Below are positions 8,392 to 16,899 of a stretch of DNA of 64,000 bases, one piece after another. A program made the translations under genes and the position numbers. The notes beneath the pieces were generated by a model, which saw only the letters and a list, made by a program, of their open reading frames with translations, made no database searches and had not been told where the DNA came from. The stretch is taken from the NCBI GenBank assembly GCA_020636645.1, contig JACJXO010000004.1, positions 124,001 to 188,000 on the forward strand, in the 5' to 3' direction. The stretch is from Chitinophagales bacterium (GTDB lineage Bacteria; Bacteroidota; Bacteroidia; Chitinophagales; BACL12). The stretch's first letter is position 1; the number at the start of each line of letters is the position of its first letter.

Positions 8392-9157
8392 GAGTTTTTT
8401 GTTTAGCCATAAAGGCGAAGATAGCCGTTTTGGCTGCTTCATAACCTGTCTGATAAATATCATCTGCCCGGCTCAGGTCAAAAATTCCAAAACGACTTAC
8501 CAGGGGTTCAATGGCAATATCACAGCGCTTCAGTCTGTTCTGTACACGTTCCTGCAGACTGATATCAAGACAGCGTACACCCACATCACGAATGCCGTTA
8601 ACCTGATCAATGTATTCAACCGTATTCACATTCACACCGATGAGAATACGGCATTTATCACGCAAAGGCTCAACCGGCAGGTTGTTGATGACCCCACCAT
8701 CTACATACAGATGTCCGTTGATCTGAACCGGTTTGAACACCATAGGGATGGATGCAGAAGCGATCACATGATCTACCAGCTTATCACCCTGATGTATGAT
8801 CTCGCAGCCACCTTTGTTGAGATTGGTTACGGCCACATAGAAAGGTTTTCGCAACTTACTGAAATCATCACCCGGAAGATGTTTGTACAGGACATCACGG
8901 AAGTATGATAATTCCATCATCCCTTTATTGGGAAGCCCCATTTTCACAATGCTGTACAAAGACTTGTTTCTGATAAGGGAAAAAATGGCATCTGCAGACA
9001 GCCCGGCTGCATGTAGCACACCCACAATAGCGCCAGCGCTGCTTCCCGAGATCACCTCGGGTTCAACAGCTGCTTCTTCCAGTGCTTTAAGTACACCGAT
9101 GTGAGCAATTCCCCTGGTGCCTCCGCCAGACAAAACCAATCCAGTCTGATAAACCAT
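8369..9157 (-). CDS. Patatin-like phospholipase
   Basis: 262 residues of a cytoplasmic patatin-family acyl hydrolase. The oxyanion loop is GGGTRG (11-16), the nucleophile elbow is GSSAG with S40, and the catalytic aspartate is D149 in YVDGGVINN, so the Ser-Asp dyad is complete. Members cleave acyl chains from phospholipids; the substrate here is not known. There is no signal peptide. The gene overlaps the following carbonic-anhydrase-like gene by 23 bases. Confidence 0.92.
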   Translation of the reverse strand: MVYQTGLVLSGGGTRGIAHIGVLKALEEAAVEPEVISGSSAGAIVGVLHAAGLSADAIFSLIRNKSLYSIVKMGLPNKGMMELSYFRDVLYKHLPGDDFSKLRKPFYVAVTNLNKGGCEIIHQGDKLVDHVIASASIPMVFKPVQINGHLYVDGGVINNLPVEPLRDKCRILIGVNVNTVEYIDQVNGIRDVGVRCLDISLQERVQNRLKRCDIAIEPLVSRFGIFDLSRADDIYQTGYEAAKTAIFAFMAKQKTHGSAAAG

Positions 9158-9200
9158 TTATAGATGGAACGACAGCCTGTGCAAAAAGATACGATGCTGC

Positions 9201-9539
9201 TTACTTTTTTTTGATGACTGAGGTCTTTTCGCCAAATCGCAGCGCAAAATCACGGATCTCTGCAGCCAGTTTCTCGTCGTTATTGGCTTTCAGATAGGTA
9301 TCTGCCATGGTAACCAGGGTCTGAAAGAAAAATACATTCATTTCTTCCAGCTGCATATCCTTGGTCCACAGATCTATTCGAAGGGTCTCTTTATAAGCCG
9401 GATCCCAAAGGCTGATCAGAAAAGCTTTGCTTACCTGTGGCTCAGCAGCCGTGCTGTCGCTGGCCTGCCAGGTGATCTGCTCGGGCAGTTGGTCATCATC
9501 CAGTTGTATTCTGATCCTGATCTCTGACTCTTTACTCAT
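9201..9539 (-). CDS. gldC: Gliding motility protein GldC
   Basis: 112 residues, soluble and without signal peptide. The sequence (SEIRIRIQLDDDQLPEQITW, then KAFLISLWDPAYKETLRIDL and a FFFQTLVTMADTY helix) matches GldC, a small cytoplasmic protein required or helpful for gliding in Flavobacterium johnsoniae. Its presence fits the T9SS cargo genes elsewhere in the window, although no core T9SS gene is here. A TAATTTCG element lies upstream (9562-9569). Confidence 0.88.
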   Translation of the reverse strand: MSKESEIRIRIQLDDDQLPEQITWQASDSTAAEPQVSKAFLISLWDPAYKETLRIDLWTKDMQLEEMNVFFFQTLVTMADTYLKANNDEKLAAEIRDFALRFGEKTSVIKKK

Positions 9540-9561
9540 ATGATCTTAGTCCTGTTTGGCA

Positions 9562-9569
9562 CGAAATTA
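9562..9569 (-). promoter_or_regulatory. Probable -7 promoter element of gldC (TAATTTCG)
   Basis: One mismatch from TAnnTTTG, 22 bases before the gldC ATG, in the divergent gap with the DUF6150 gene. I saw no clear -33 box. Confidence 0.35.
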
Positions 9570-9647
9570 GCGAAAGTACAGGCAGGTGACGCCCCACAGG
9601 TTGCACCTCACCTCAAAGCCATGTATTTTTACCTAAAATCAAACACC

Positions 9648-9971
9648 ATGAAAGTGTACCACCGCCTGATGATCTTTTCCGTTTTCATACTGACAGGATT
9701 GGTTGCAAAGTCGCAGGTGGTCTATGTGACCGAATGGAAAAGCGATGCAGACAAGATCGTTTACGTATCTGAATATACCAGTGAGGCCGATGTAGTAGTA
9801 TTCCGCACCGAGTGGAAAAGCGATGCCAAACCCATGAGTGGTATCTGGTATTTCACAGAATGGAAGAGCGATGCTGATTTGCGCATTTACTTTACGGAAT
9901 GGCGCAGTGAAGCAGACCTTGTCATAGCCTATACAGACTGGAAAAGCGACGCTGTCTGGCGAAAGAAATAG
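9648..9971 (+). CDS. Small secreted repeat protein, DUF6150 type
   Basis: 107 residues with a signal peptide (MKVYHRLMIFSVFILTGLVAKSQ by position 1-23). The mature part is six short repeats of about 13-16 residues around a core TEWKSDAD, alternating with SEYTSEAD and TEWRSEAD variants: a strand with aromatic residues, then a turn (SDAD/SEAD). I recognise this as the DUF6150 pattern of Bacteroidota; function is unknown. The longer open frame upstream has no signal peptide, so the ATG at 9648 is chosen. coaX follows 2 bases after its stop. Confidence 0.8.
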   Translation: MKVYHRLMIFSVFILTGLVAKSQVVYVTEWKSDADKIVYVSEYTSEADVVVFRTEWKSDAKPMSGIWYFTEWKSDADLRIYFTEWRSEADLVIAYTDWKSDAVWRKK

Positions 9972-9973
9972 GC

Positions 9974-10720
9974 ATGTTGCATCTGGTGGCTGACCTGGGG
10001 AATACCACAGGCAAATTTGCCCTTTTAAAGGATGGTGAATTGCTTAGTATGCATCGGACCGCCGATCGTGGAACGGATGCTCTCCGTACTTTTCTGGCTG
10101 ATTCTGTTCCTGATGCCTGGATAATCAGCAGTGTGCGGACTGACAGTTCTGAAATAACTGCCTATTTACAGGATCTTGCGCCCGGATTCGTTCTGGATCA
10201 TCAGATGCCTCTTCCCATCAACATTACTTATGAAACACCTGAAACCCTGGGGCATGACCGTATAGCTGCGATGGTTGGAGCCTGGAAAATGTTTCCCGGC
10301 AAACCGGTTCTGGTGATCGATGCCGGCACCTGCATCAAATATGACATTCTCCTGCCTGATGGAAGTTTTCCCGGTGGCACCATTGCACCGGGTTTACGCA
10401 TGAGGCTGGAGGCCATGCATACTTTTACCGGCAGGCTGCCGTTTGTGGAGATACCTGAACAAACCTGGCCTGAAGGGCCGCCAGTTACAGGCACCAGCAC
10501 AGCCGGCAGCCTTCTTTCCGGTGCTCTGGCAGCAGGTTTACTGGAAGCCGAAGGAATGATAGCCTACTACCAACAGAATCAGCCATACCTTAAAGTATTG
10601 TTAACAGGAGGAGATGCTCCATTCTTTGCATCCCGCCTGAAAAGTCAGATATTTGCAGTCCCGGAACTGATCCTCAGCGGATTGGATGAAATACTCCGGT
10701 TTCAATTCAACGCAATTTGA
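9974..10720 (+). CDS. coaX: Type III pantothenate kinase
   Basis: 248 residues of the ASKHA-fold CoaX kinase, which phosphorylates pantothenate in the first step of coenzyme A synthesis in the cytoplasm. Motifs visible: DLGNTTGKF (phosphate-1 loop), ETLGHDRIAA, DAGTCIKYD (phosphate-2) and GGTIAPGLRMR. The TGA stop shares its last base with the ATG of the next gene (TGATG). In many Bacteroidota coaX heads the same envelope cluster with an outer-membrane protein, a TPR protein and lptC, as here. Confidence 0.95.
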   Translation: MLHLVADLGNTTGKFALLKDGELLSMHRTADRGTDALRTFLADSVPDAWIISSVRTDSSEITAYLQDLAPGFVLDHQMPLPINITYETPETLGHDRIAAMVGAWKMFPGKPVLVIDAGTCIKYDILLPDGSFPGGTIAPGLRMRLEAMHTFTGRLPFVEIPEQTWPEGPPVTGTSTAGSLLSGALAAGLLEAEGMIAYYQQNQPYLKVLLTGGDAPFFASRLKSQIFAVPELILSGLDEILRFQFNAI

Positions 10721-12081
10721 TGCATTTTTCACGCAGTTTGTTCCTGGCCTTTGCTTTGGCCTGTACTGCCCCCGCATTTGCCCAGTTAAACTCACCCTAT
10801 TCCAGAATAGGCCTGGGAAATATCTACACTCCTACCATGGGTGGAAGCATGGGGCTGGCAGGGGCCACCGGTGCTAATCTGTTGACCACAGAGATCAGTG
10901 CCCAAAACCCGGCAACCTACTGCTATTTGTTCAAAAGTGTGCTGGATGTGGGCATTAGCGGCCGATTTCTGACACTGGACGACGGAACAGAAACCTTTAC
11001 CAGCGGCGAAGGCAACCTGTCACACCTGGCATTCGGCTTTTCACCCGATAACAATTTTTCCAAACACGACTGGGGTTTCAGCACCGGCATACTTCCGGTT
11101 TCCACCTCACAATACAATATAGAGCAGACCACCGCTTCAGCAGATACCTTGCTGGGCGACCTGATGTCGCAGTACACAGGTACAGGAGGCTTGTTCAAAT
11201 ATTTTGTCGGTTTGTCATACGGATTAGAGTTTAACAAAGACACCCTTGTAACACTGAACAAGAAAGGTGAGGCAGACAGCAGCCGCTTTTACCGGAATGA
11301 GTTCAGTATAGGTATGAACTACGAATACCTTTTCGGTTCCATTTACAATACCACCATTGCCTCCTTCCCGGATCAGGTAAACTCTGTTGACACGAAATAT
11401 CAGCGCCAGACCTCCATGCAGGGTGGTGGCATCAGAGCGGGAATAACCTATCAGCGCAGGGTTGGCCGGGTGAACAACCTCAATGCAGGAGCAAGTTTTG
11501 CTCCGGGGCTTGACCTTCGCGGAACCCAATCAGTAAGCTGGTTCAATATCAATCAGTTTGGCACTATACAACAGATAACAGATACCTTGTATTATGCACC
11601 CGATGTGGCGGGCACTATTACTACGGCACCGGAACTGAATATCGGGCTGGCATTCAACAACTACAGGCAACGAAGCATCGATTCGGTCAAATTTCATGTT
11701 ACGGCAGAATTCAGCTATCAGGACTGGAGCAAGTATGCCGGTTTCCTGTATTCTGACAGCCTGGCTTCCATGTACCGGATCAAAGTTGGCGCAGAGGTTA
11801 TTCCGCCCCGCCGTGATGAAGTGGGAAAAAGCCTTATTCCCATCATCTACCGGGCAGGATTCTATTATGGAACAAGCTATCTGGTCATTGACGGACAGCA
11901 GCTAACAGAATTTGGAATGACTTTTGGAACAGGTATTCCGATGAGAGGAAGCAGGGTCAATCTGGCAGTTGGATTCAGTCAGCGGGGAGCTGCCGGTCTC
12001 ATTCGTGAAAACTATGTGAACCTGCAAGCAGGATTCAACATTTCAGACTATAACTGGTTTATCAAACGAAAACAAAACTAA
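10720..12081 (+). CDS. Outer-membrane beta-barrel protein of the coaX-lptC cluster
   Basis: 453 residues with a signal peptide (SLFLAFALACTAPAFAQ). The mature start LNSPYSRIGLGNIY, followed by MGGSMGLAGATGA and SAQNPATY, is the conserved opening of a Bacteroidota family distantly like FadL/OmpP1 barrels. The remainder alternates short polar and aromatic strands (FHVTAEFSYQDW, RAGFYYGTSYLV) as expected of a ~14-strand barrel, ending YNWFIKRKQN. Substrate is unknown. It is coupled to coaX through a one-base stop/start overlap. Confidence 0.78.
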   Translation: MHFSRSLFLAFALACTAPAFAQLNSPYSRIGLGNIYTPTMGGSMGLAGATGANLLTTEISAQNPATYCYLFKSVLDVGISGRFLTLDDGTETFTSGEGNLSHLAFGFSPDNNFSKHDWGFSTGILPVSTSQYNIEQTTASADTLLGDLMSQYTGTGGLFKYFVGLSYGLEFNKDTLVTLNKKGEADSSRFYRNEFSIGMNYEYLFGSIYNTTIASFPDQVNSVDTKYQRQTSMQGGGIRAGITYQRRVGRVNNLNAGASFAPGLDLRGTQSVSWFNINQFGTIQQITDTLYYAPDVAGTITTAPELNIGLAFNNYRQRSIDSVKFHVTAEFSYQDWSKYAGFLYSDSLASMYRIKVGAEVIPPRRDEVGKSLIPIIYRAGFYYGTSYLVIDGQQLTEFGMTFGTGIPMRGSRVNLAVGFSQRGAAGLIRENYVNLQAGFNISDYNWFIKRKQN

Positions 12082-12091
12082 ATTCAAGACA

Positions 12092-13465
12092 ATGAGATCT
12101 TTGGTAATGAAATCATGGTTGATGCTATTCCTCGGTGCTGCCGCATTGCAGGCAGCAGCGGGCGAAGATGACCTCAGCTGGTCATTACAGGACACCTGCC
12201 GTGCGGAAGCTGAAAATCAGGAAAAATTTCTGGAAGAATACTCCACTTACCGTGAATTCTTCAAACAGGAGAACTATAAAGACGCTCTGATACATTGGCG
12301 CTATGTGATCAAGGAAGCTCCCGGCTTTCGCAAGCAGCCCTTCATAGATGGTATCAGCATGTATGAAACATTTGTGGAAGCTGAGCAGGACAGCGCCCGC
12401 CGTGAGCTGCTCATTGATACTGTATTCATGCTGTATGACAAGCGTATTCAGTGTCATGATGAAGCAGGATTCGTGCTCGGAAGAAAGGGTTACAGCATGT
12501 ACAAACTCCGGTCAAAAGATTACGGAACGATCTATGAGACCCTGAAGGAATCTTTCAGCCTGCAGGGTAATAAGGCTGAGTACTTTCTCATTCCCACCTA
12601 TTTCAATTATACCATCATACAGTGGAAACTGAAAAAACTGCAGAATGATGACGTGCTCAATACCTATGATGAACTGGTAGGGATCATTGAGTATAACCTT
12701 GCCAACAATGCAGACGAGGCAGAGTATTATGCAAAGATGCGTGATGCCATTGACCAGATGCTGCCTGCCAACCTGCTGTCTTGTGAAGCCCTGATTGAAA
12801 GGGTCAACAGCCGCTGGGAGCAGGACAAGGACGATGTCAATAAAATAACACGATACTATTACAGCATGCGTATTGCCCGCGACAGCAGTGGCAACAGCTG
12901 CCTGGAAACCAAAGAATATGAAATGGTGGTTCGCCGGCTGTATGAACTGGCCCCCAGTTCTGAATTGGCAGAACAGGTAGCAGTGTACCTCTTTAAGGAG
13001 GGCAAAGAGAATGAAGCCATTGAAAAGTTCAATGAGGCCATTGAGATGGAAACAGATGCCGATAAGAAAGGCAGCCTCTGTCTGAACATTGCCCGCATTT
13101 TACGCAGCCAGAATAAGTTCAGCCAGTCCAGAACCTATGCCTATAAAGCACTGGACTACAAACCAAGCTGGGGAGAACCCTATCTGCTCATTGGCGATCT
13201 GTATGCCTCCAGTGGTCCGCTTTGTGGCCCCAGAACTGGTTTTGACAGCCAGGTGGTAGTTTGGGTGGCCCTGGATAAATACTATAAAGCCAAGTCAGTG
13301 GATCCTTCTGTAGCAGATGATGCCAATGACAAAATAGCCCGGTATTCACAGTACATGCCAACCAAAACAGACCTTTTTGAACGTGGTATCGATGAAGGCA
13401 GTTCCTATACTGTAGGCTGCTGGATCAATGAATCAACCACAGTTCGCGGCAGAAAGAGCAATTAA
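12092..13465 (+). CDS. Exported TPR protein of the lptC cluster
   Basis: 457 residues with signal peptide (SWLMLFLGAAALQAAAG). Helical throughout, with recognisable tetratricopeptide units around residues 290-390 (AVYLFKEGKENEAIEKFNEA, LNIARILRSQNKFSQSRTYA, PYLLIGDLYASS). The C-terminal block (CGPRTGFDSQVVVWVALDKY and YTVGCWINESTTVR) is strongly conserved in homologues next to lptC in this phylum, with three cysteines. Probably a periplasmic scaffold; a precise role is not established. A second possible start, MKSW, lies five codons downstream. Confidence 0.75.
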   Translation: MRSLVMKSWLMLFLGAAALQAAAGEDDLSWSLQDTCRAEAENQEKFLEEYSTYREFFKQENYKDALIHWRYVIKEAPGFRKQPFIDGISMYETFVEAEQDSARRELLIDTVFMLYDKRIQCHDEAGFVLGRKGYSMYKLRSKDYGTIYETLKESFSLQGNKAEYFLIPTYFNYTIIQWKLKKLQNDDVLNTYDELVGIIEYNLANNADEAEYYAKMRDAIDQMLPANLLSCEALIERVNSRWEQDKDDVNKITRYYYSMRIARDSSGNSCLETKEYEMVVRRLYELAPSSELAEQVAVYLFKEGKENEAIEKFNEAIEMETDADKKGSLCLNIARILRSQNKFSQSRTYAYKALDYKPSWGEPYLLIGDLYASSGPLCGPRTGFDSQVVVWVALDKYYKAKSVDPSVADDANDKIARYSQYMPTKTDLFERGIDEGSSYTVGCWINESTTVRGRKSN

Positions 13466-13484
13466 TAAACAAGCATACCTGTTT

Positions 13485-13510
13485 GAACACCCGGCTTATG
13501 CCGGGTGTTC
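13485..13510 (+). terminator. Hairpin between TPR gene and lptC, terminator-like
   Basis: Perfect 11-bp stem (GAACACCCGGC / GCCGGGTGTTC) with loop TTAT, followed by TTGTTT. The T-tract is short, so partial termination or mRNA 3'-end protection is possible. A TAACTTAG element (13516-13523) right after it may start lptC transcription anew. Confidence 0.6.
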
Positions 13511-13527
13511 TTGTTTAACTTAGCATC

Positions 13528-14088
13528 ATGTTCGGCCGGTTGTATTTCATCTGCTGTGTCCTGCTTCTGGCAGGCTGCGTCAATGATATGTCTGAAGTGG
13601 AACAAACGGCCGCTCTGGCTGACCCTGGTATTGAAAAAGGGAAAGATGTGGTGCTGTACTATTCAGAAGATGGGATGGTAAAAATGTGTATCCAGGCCAC
13701 TACCCTTTGGCGCTATCTTACTGATGATCCTTATGTGGAGTTTAAAGATGGCATGAAGGTAGAATTCTTCAATGATGAAGAAAAGGTCATTTCCACCCTC
13801 ACCTCCGGCTATGGAATAAGGTATGAAAAACAGCTCAAGACCATTGTTCGTGATCAGGTAGTGGTGATCAATGAGAACCAGGAGAAACTGGAAACAGAAG
13901 AATTGGTTTGGGATGAAAAAAAACATATTATATTCACAGATAAATATGTGTCTATCACGACGGCCGATGAAGTGCTATATGGCACCGGTCTGGAGGCTGA
14001 TGAGACCATGACCGAATACACTATCCTGCACCCGGAAGGGATCATTAAAATTGACATGGACGATGCTCAGACTGATGAAGATCTTTGA
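13528..14088 (+). CDS. lptC: LPS export protein LptC (lipoprotein form)
   Basis: 186 residues. Signal peptide with lipobox LLAGC (C17), so probably lipid-anchored, unlike the membrane-anchored E. coli protein. The body is a beta-jellyroll repeat pattern typical of the OstA/LptC superfamily (GMKVEFFNDEEKVISTLTS, ELVWDEKKHIIFTDKYVSI). In the Lpt machine LptC passes lipopolysaccharide from LptB2FG to LptA across the periplasm. Its last 14 bases overlap the next small gene. Confidence 0.85.
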   Translation: MFGRLYFICCVLLLAGCVNDMSEVEQTAALADPGIEKGKDVVLYYSEDGMVKMCIQATTLWRYLTDDPYVEFKDGMKVEFFNDEEKVISTLTSGYGIRYEKQLKTIVRDQVVVINENQEKLETEELVWDEKKHIIFTDKYVSITTADEVLYGTGLEADETMTEYTILHPEGIIKIDMDDAQTDEDL

Positions 14089-14305
14089 AGTTCTCTGGCT
14101 TGCAGCCAGCCTGATTGCCCTGACCATGGCCATCATCAGGGCTACATCAGGCCAGGCATATGGCAACTACATCTATATCACCCTCTTTACGGCAGCGGTA
14201 GCCTTATTCATGTACAGATTCAAGAAACGCAACCGTCTGTATCTGGAAGAGCGTGAAAAAGAACATATCAGGCAGCAGGAGGAATTGCAAAAGAAACATG
14301 AATAA
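14075..14305 (+). CDS. Small two-helix membrane protein between lptC and cdsA
   Basis: 76 residues from the ATG at 14075 (MKIFEVLWLAASLIALTMAI); another ATG at 14063 is possible. Two transmembrane helices are joined by a short loop (RATSGQAYGNY), then a highly charged tail (RFKKRNRLYLEEREKEHIRQ) that should form a cytoplasmic coiled coil. No family recognised. It overlaps lptC by 14 bases and cdsA by 8, so it is clearly translated within this operon. Confidence 0.7.
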   Translation: MKIFEVLWLAASLIALTMAIIRATSGQAYGNYIYITLFTAAVALFMYRFKKRNRLYLEEREKEHIRQQEELQKKHE

Positions 14306-15122
14306 TCTGACCCAGCGCATTCTGACAGGTGTGGTTGGCGCAGCTGTTATCATCTTTCTTCTATGCTGGCATGCATGGAGCCTGACCATTCTGTTTCTGT
14401 TGCTGGCCATGTTCACCCAGTTTGAATTTCTGCGTGTTGTAAACAAACTCAAAGAAAAGGCAGATAGTCCTGCCCATATTTATGGCAACCTGTTTGCCGG
14501 TTTGCTGAATTTCTTACTCATTACCGGTAGCATGGCAGGCTGGCTTCCCGGAATGGCCTGGACCGGAACCCTACCAGTACTGGCCGCCATCTTTCTGCTG
14601 GAGCTATATCAGGATCGCCCTAATCCCTTTCAGCATATTGGCTTTCGGCTAACCGGGCAGATCTATATCATATTGCCTTTTGCCTGGATGGCAGTTTTAG
14701 GTACTGCGGGTAACAGCTTTCAATACCTGTACCCAATGGGTGTGTTGTTCATCATCTGGACCAATGATGTGTTTGCCTATTTTACCGGAAGATTACTGGG
14801 AAGGAACAGGCTTTTTCCACGAATTTCGCCTGCCAAGACCTGGGAAGGTTTCATTGGCGGGGTGATCATGGCCCTGGTTTGTGCATCCATTTTTGACCAT
14901 TTTGATCAAAACCAGCCGCTGTTTGTCTGGCTCGTACTGGGATTCCTGCTGGCAGTGGTAGGTACCGGCGGAGACCTTGTTGAAAGTCTGCTCAAACGCA
15001 ACCTCCAGATGAAAGATTCCGGCAGCATTTTGCCCGGCCATGGAGGCTTCCTCGACCGGTTTGATGCCCTGCTTCTGGGTGCACCGGTAGCATTTGCCTG
15101 GCTCGCAATCTGGATCTTCTGA
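14298..15122 (+). CDS. cdsA: Phosphatidate cytidylyltransferase
   Basis: 274 residues with about eight transmembrane helices. The C-terminal signature is intact: SLLKRNLQMKDSGSILPGHG followed by GFLDRFD, preceded by ISPAKTWEGFIGG. CdsA converts phosphatidic acid and CTP to CDP-diacylglycerol at the inner membrane, the precursor of phosphatidylserine and phosphatidylglycerol. Start MNNLTQRILTGV is set by the family and by the 8-base overlap with the previous gene. psd follows, so two steps of phosphatidylethanolamine synthesis are adjacent; pssA is not in the window. Confidence 0.95.
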   Translation: MNNLTQRILTGVVGAAVIIFLLCWHAWSLTILFLLLAMFTQFEFLRVVNKLKEKADSPAHIYGNLFAGLLNFLLITGSMAGWLPGMAWTGTLPVLAAIFLLELYQDRPNPFQHIGFRLTGQIYIILPFAWMAVLGTAGNSFQYLYPMGVLFIIWTNDVFAYFTGRLLGRNRLFPRISPAKTWEGFIGGVIMALVCASIFDHFDQNQPLFVWLVLGFLLAVVGTGGDLVESLLKRNLQMKDSGSILPGHGGFLDRFDALLLGAPVAFAWLAIWIF

Positions 15123-15146
15123 ACCTTCAGCAGGCCTGAATTGTAT

Positions 15147-15154
15147 TATTTTTG
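15147..15154 (+). promoter_or_regulatory. -7 promoter element before psd (TATTTTTG)
   Basis: Perfect TAnnTTTG match 11 bases before the psd ATG, so psd may have its own promoter as well as read-through from cdsA. Confidence 0.5.
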
Positions 15155-15165
15155 CAACTACAACT

Positions 15166-15843
15166 ATGTTCAGGATCATACACAAAGAAGGCAGAACCAT
15201 TCTGGCCATATTCGGCCTGCTGCTGGTAGCGCTCAACATCGTGCTGCAACGCATGTTTCCGGAAGACCTCTCCCTGCATATCATAGCTCTTGTTGTTTCA
15301 TTGGGAGCGCTGTTCTTTGTTTTATATTTCTTCCGTAACCCGAAACGCCTGTTGTTCATTGAAGAAGGAGCAATCATTGCTCCGGCCGACGGTAAGATCG
15401 TAGTGGTGGAAGAAACTGATGAACCGGAGTACTTCGGCGACCGCAGGATACAGGTATCCATCTTTATGAGTGTCAAGAACGTACACGTGAACCGAACCCC
15501 CATCGGAGGTCAGGTGAAATACTTCCGCTATCATCCAGGAAAATACCTCGTTGCCTGGCATCCAAAATCATCCACCGAAAATGAACGCACCACACTGGTC
15601 ATAGAAGACAACGATGATCAGGTGGAGATACTCATGAGGCAGATAGCCGGAACCGTTGCCCGCAGGATCAAATTTTATGTGGAGGAGGGTGAAGATGTTA
15701 GTCAGGGTGCAGAGTTCGGGTTTATCAAATTTGGCAGCCGGGTGGATCTGTTCCTTCCTCTTCATGCTATAGTGGAGGTCACTCCGGGACAAAAGGTCAA
15801 GGGCGGGCAAACTGTCATTGCACGCATTCCCGGAAAGCATTAA
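15166..15843 (+). CDS. psd: Phosphatidylserine decarboxylase (short, Psd-B type)
   Basis: 225 residues. Two N-terminal hydrophobic helices (AIFGLLLVALNIVL, LHIIALVVSLGALFFVLYF) anchor it, then the decarboxylase core: PADGKIVVVEE, IFMSVKNVHVNRTP, YHPGKYLVAWHPKSS and the self-cleavage site KFGSRVDLF, where Gly-Ser cleavage creates the pyruvoyl cofactor. The short form (about 220 residues) is usual in Bacteroidota. It makes phosphatidylethanolamine. The longer frame from 15094 overlaps cdsA and is not needed. Confidence 0.93.
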   Translation: MFRIIHKEGRTILAIFGLLLVALNIVLQRMFPEDLSLHIIALVVSLGALFFVLYFFRNPKRLLFIEEGAIIAPADGKIVVVEETDEPEYFGDRRIQVSIFMSVKNVHVNRTPIGGQVKYFRYHPGKYLVAWHPKSSTENERTTLVIEDNDDQVEILMRQIAGTVARRIKFYVEEGEDVSQGAEFGFIKFGSRVDLFLPLHAIVEVTPGQKVKGGQTVIARIPGKH

Positions 15844-15859
15844 ATTGCAGTCTAATAAT

Positions 15860-16192
15860 ATGGTTATGAAAAGGTTCTTTCTTGTGATCGCAATACTGGG
15901 TGCCGGTGTTATTGCTGCCCAGGCTCAATCCAATACTTCAGTTGCTCCTGCCAGTGATGCTACTCCGGTAGTGAACGCTGCAGATCATATGGGTCAGGGC
16001 AAGTCCTGCTGCAGTGCTGCCGGTCAGGAAAAGCAATCCTGCACTGCAGAAAAAGCTGCATCTGCTGCTAAAGACCAGAAGAAAGGCGGTTCCTGCTGTT
16101 CTGCAGGTGGTAATGCAGAGGCTCAATCAGGCAAGTCATGCGAGGGTGTAAGCTTTGGCATGGGTGCTGCCAAACCGTCTAAAGACGAATAG
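15860..16192 (+). CDS. Small secreted Cys- and Ala-rich protein
   Basis: 110 residues from MVMKRFFLVIAILGAG (or 108 from the next ATG). A signal peptide ends near AAQAQ; the mature chain is low-complexity (Ala, Ser, Gly, Lys) with six cysteines, including two SCCSA blocks (KSCCSAAG and GSCCSAGG) and two single cysteines (QSCTAE, KSCEG). The spaced Cys-Cys pairs suggest metal binding or disulphide cross-linking, but I know no family. It follows psd by 16 bases. Confidence 0.65.
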   Translation: MVMKRFFLVIAILGAGVIAAQAQSNTSVAPASDATPVVNAADHMGQGKSCCSAAGQEKQSCTAEKAASAAKDQKKGGSCCSAGGNAEAQSGKSCEGVSFGMGAAKPSKDE

Positions 16193-16194
16193 TC

Positions 16195-16899
16195 TTAGAG
16201 CATAGCTCCTATTGCCTTAAGCTCTGTTACTGCACAGTTAAACCTGTGGGTGTTTTGTTCTTTCTTATAGTTAAACCAGATGAAAGACATACCTGCATTC
16301 ATGGAACCGTGCCCGTCTGCATCAGGAGAATCTCCTATATAGAGACTTTCTGAAGCTTCTGCTCCAGCCTGACGCATTGCATGTTCGAATATCTTTTTTC
16401 CGGGTTTGAGCTGACCTGCACTTTCTGCTGTGGTGATGGATCTGAAATACTTTCTGAGCCCGGTGTTTACCAGTTTGAAATCCTGCACTTCTTCAAAACC
16501 ATTGGTGATGATGTGCAGCGGATATTTTGCAGATAACTCTTCGAGCAGCTCGACCGCTCCGGGTACCAGGTCTTTCACCCTTCTTGTGTTCTCAATATAG
16601 TAATCTGCCAGACGCATAGCCATAAGGCGGTTATCTATTCCATGATCATATAAAGTATGTTGAAAACGTTCCAGCCGCACCTCTTCTCTGGTTTTGTTGC
16701 CCAGTTTGTATTCTGACCAGAGATGGCTGTTACGCATTCGGTACTGATCATGAAAACTATCGAAGGCATGTATGCCCATCTCCTGCAGATCAAAAGCCTG
16801 ATACATCTCATAAAGAATGCGATGCGAATTAGCTGAGAAATCCCACAGGGTATTATCCAGGTCAAAGAAAATATGTCGTATATGTGAAAATTTATGCAT
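16195..16899 (-). CDS. HAD-superfamily nucleotidase, YjjG/YfnB type
   Basis: 234 residues of a class IA HAD phosphatase. Motif I is FFDLDNTLWDF, motif II IITNGF, motif III K at LKPGKKIFEHA, motif IV IGDSPDADGHGSMNAGM. The start region (HIRHIFFDLDNTLWDFSANS) and length fit the YjjG/YfnB group of noncanonical pyrimidine nucleotidases, which remove phosphate from dUMP-like nucleotides. Start MHKFSHIR lies 8 bases inside the end of the SDR gene. Last gene of a four-gene overlapping operon. Confidence 0.85.
   Translation of the reverse strand: MHKFSHIRHIFFDLDNTLWDFSANSHRILYEMYQAFDLQEMGIHAFDSFHDQYRMRNSHLWSEYKLGNKTREEVRLERFQHTLYDHGIDNRLMAMRLADYYIENTRRVKDLVPGAVELLEELSAKYPLHIITNGFEEVQDFKLVNTGLRKYFRSITTAESAGQLKPGKKIFEHAMRQAGAEASESLYIGDSPDADGHGSMNAGMSFIWFNYKKEQNTHRFNCAVTELKAIGAML

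Noticed and set aside
8075..8908. A 277-codon open frame on the plus strand.
   Set aside because: It lies opposite the carbonic-anhydrase-like and patatin genes, which have clear family motifs; it is their antisense shadow.
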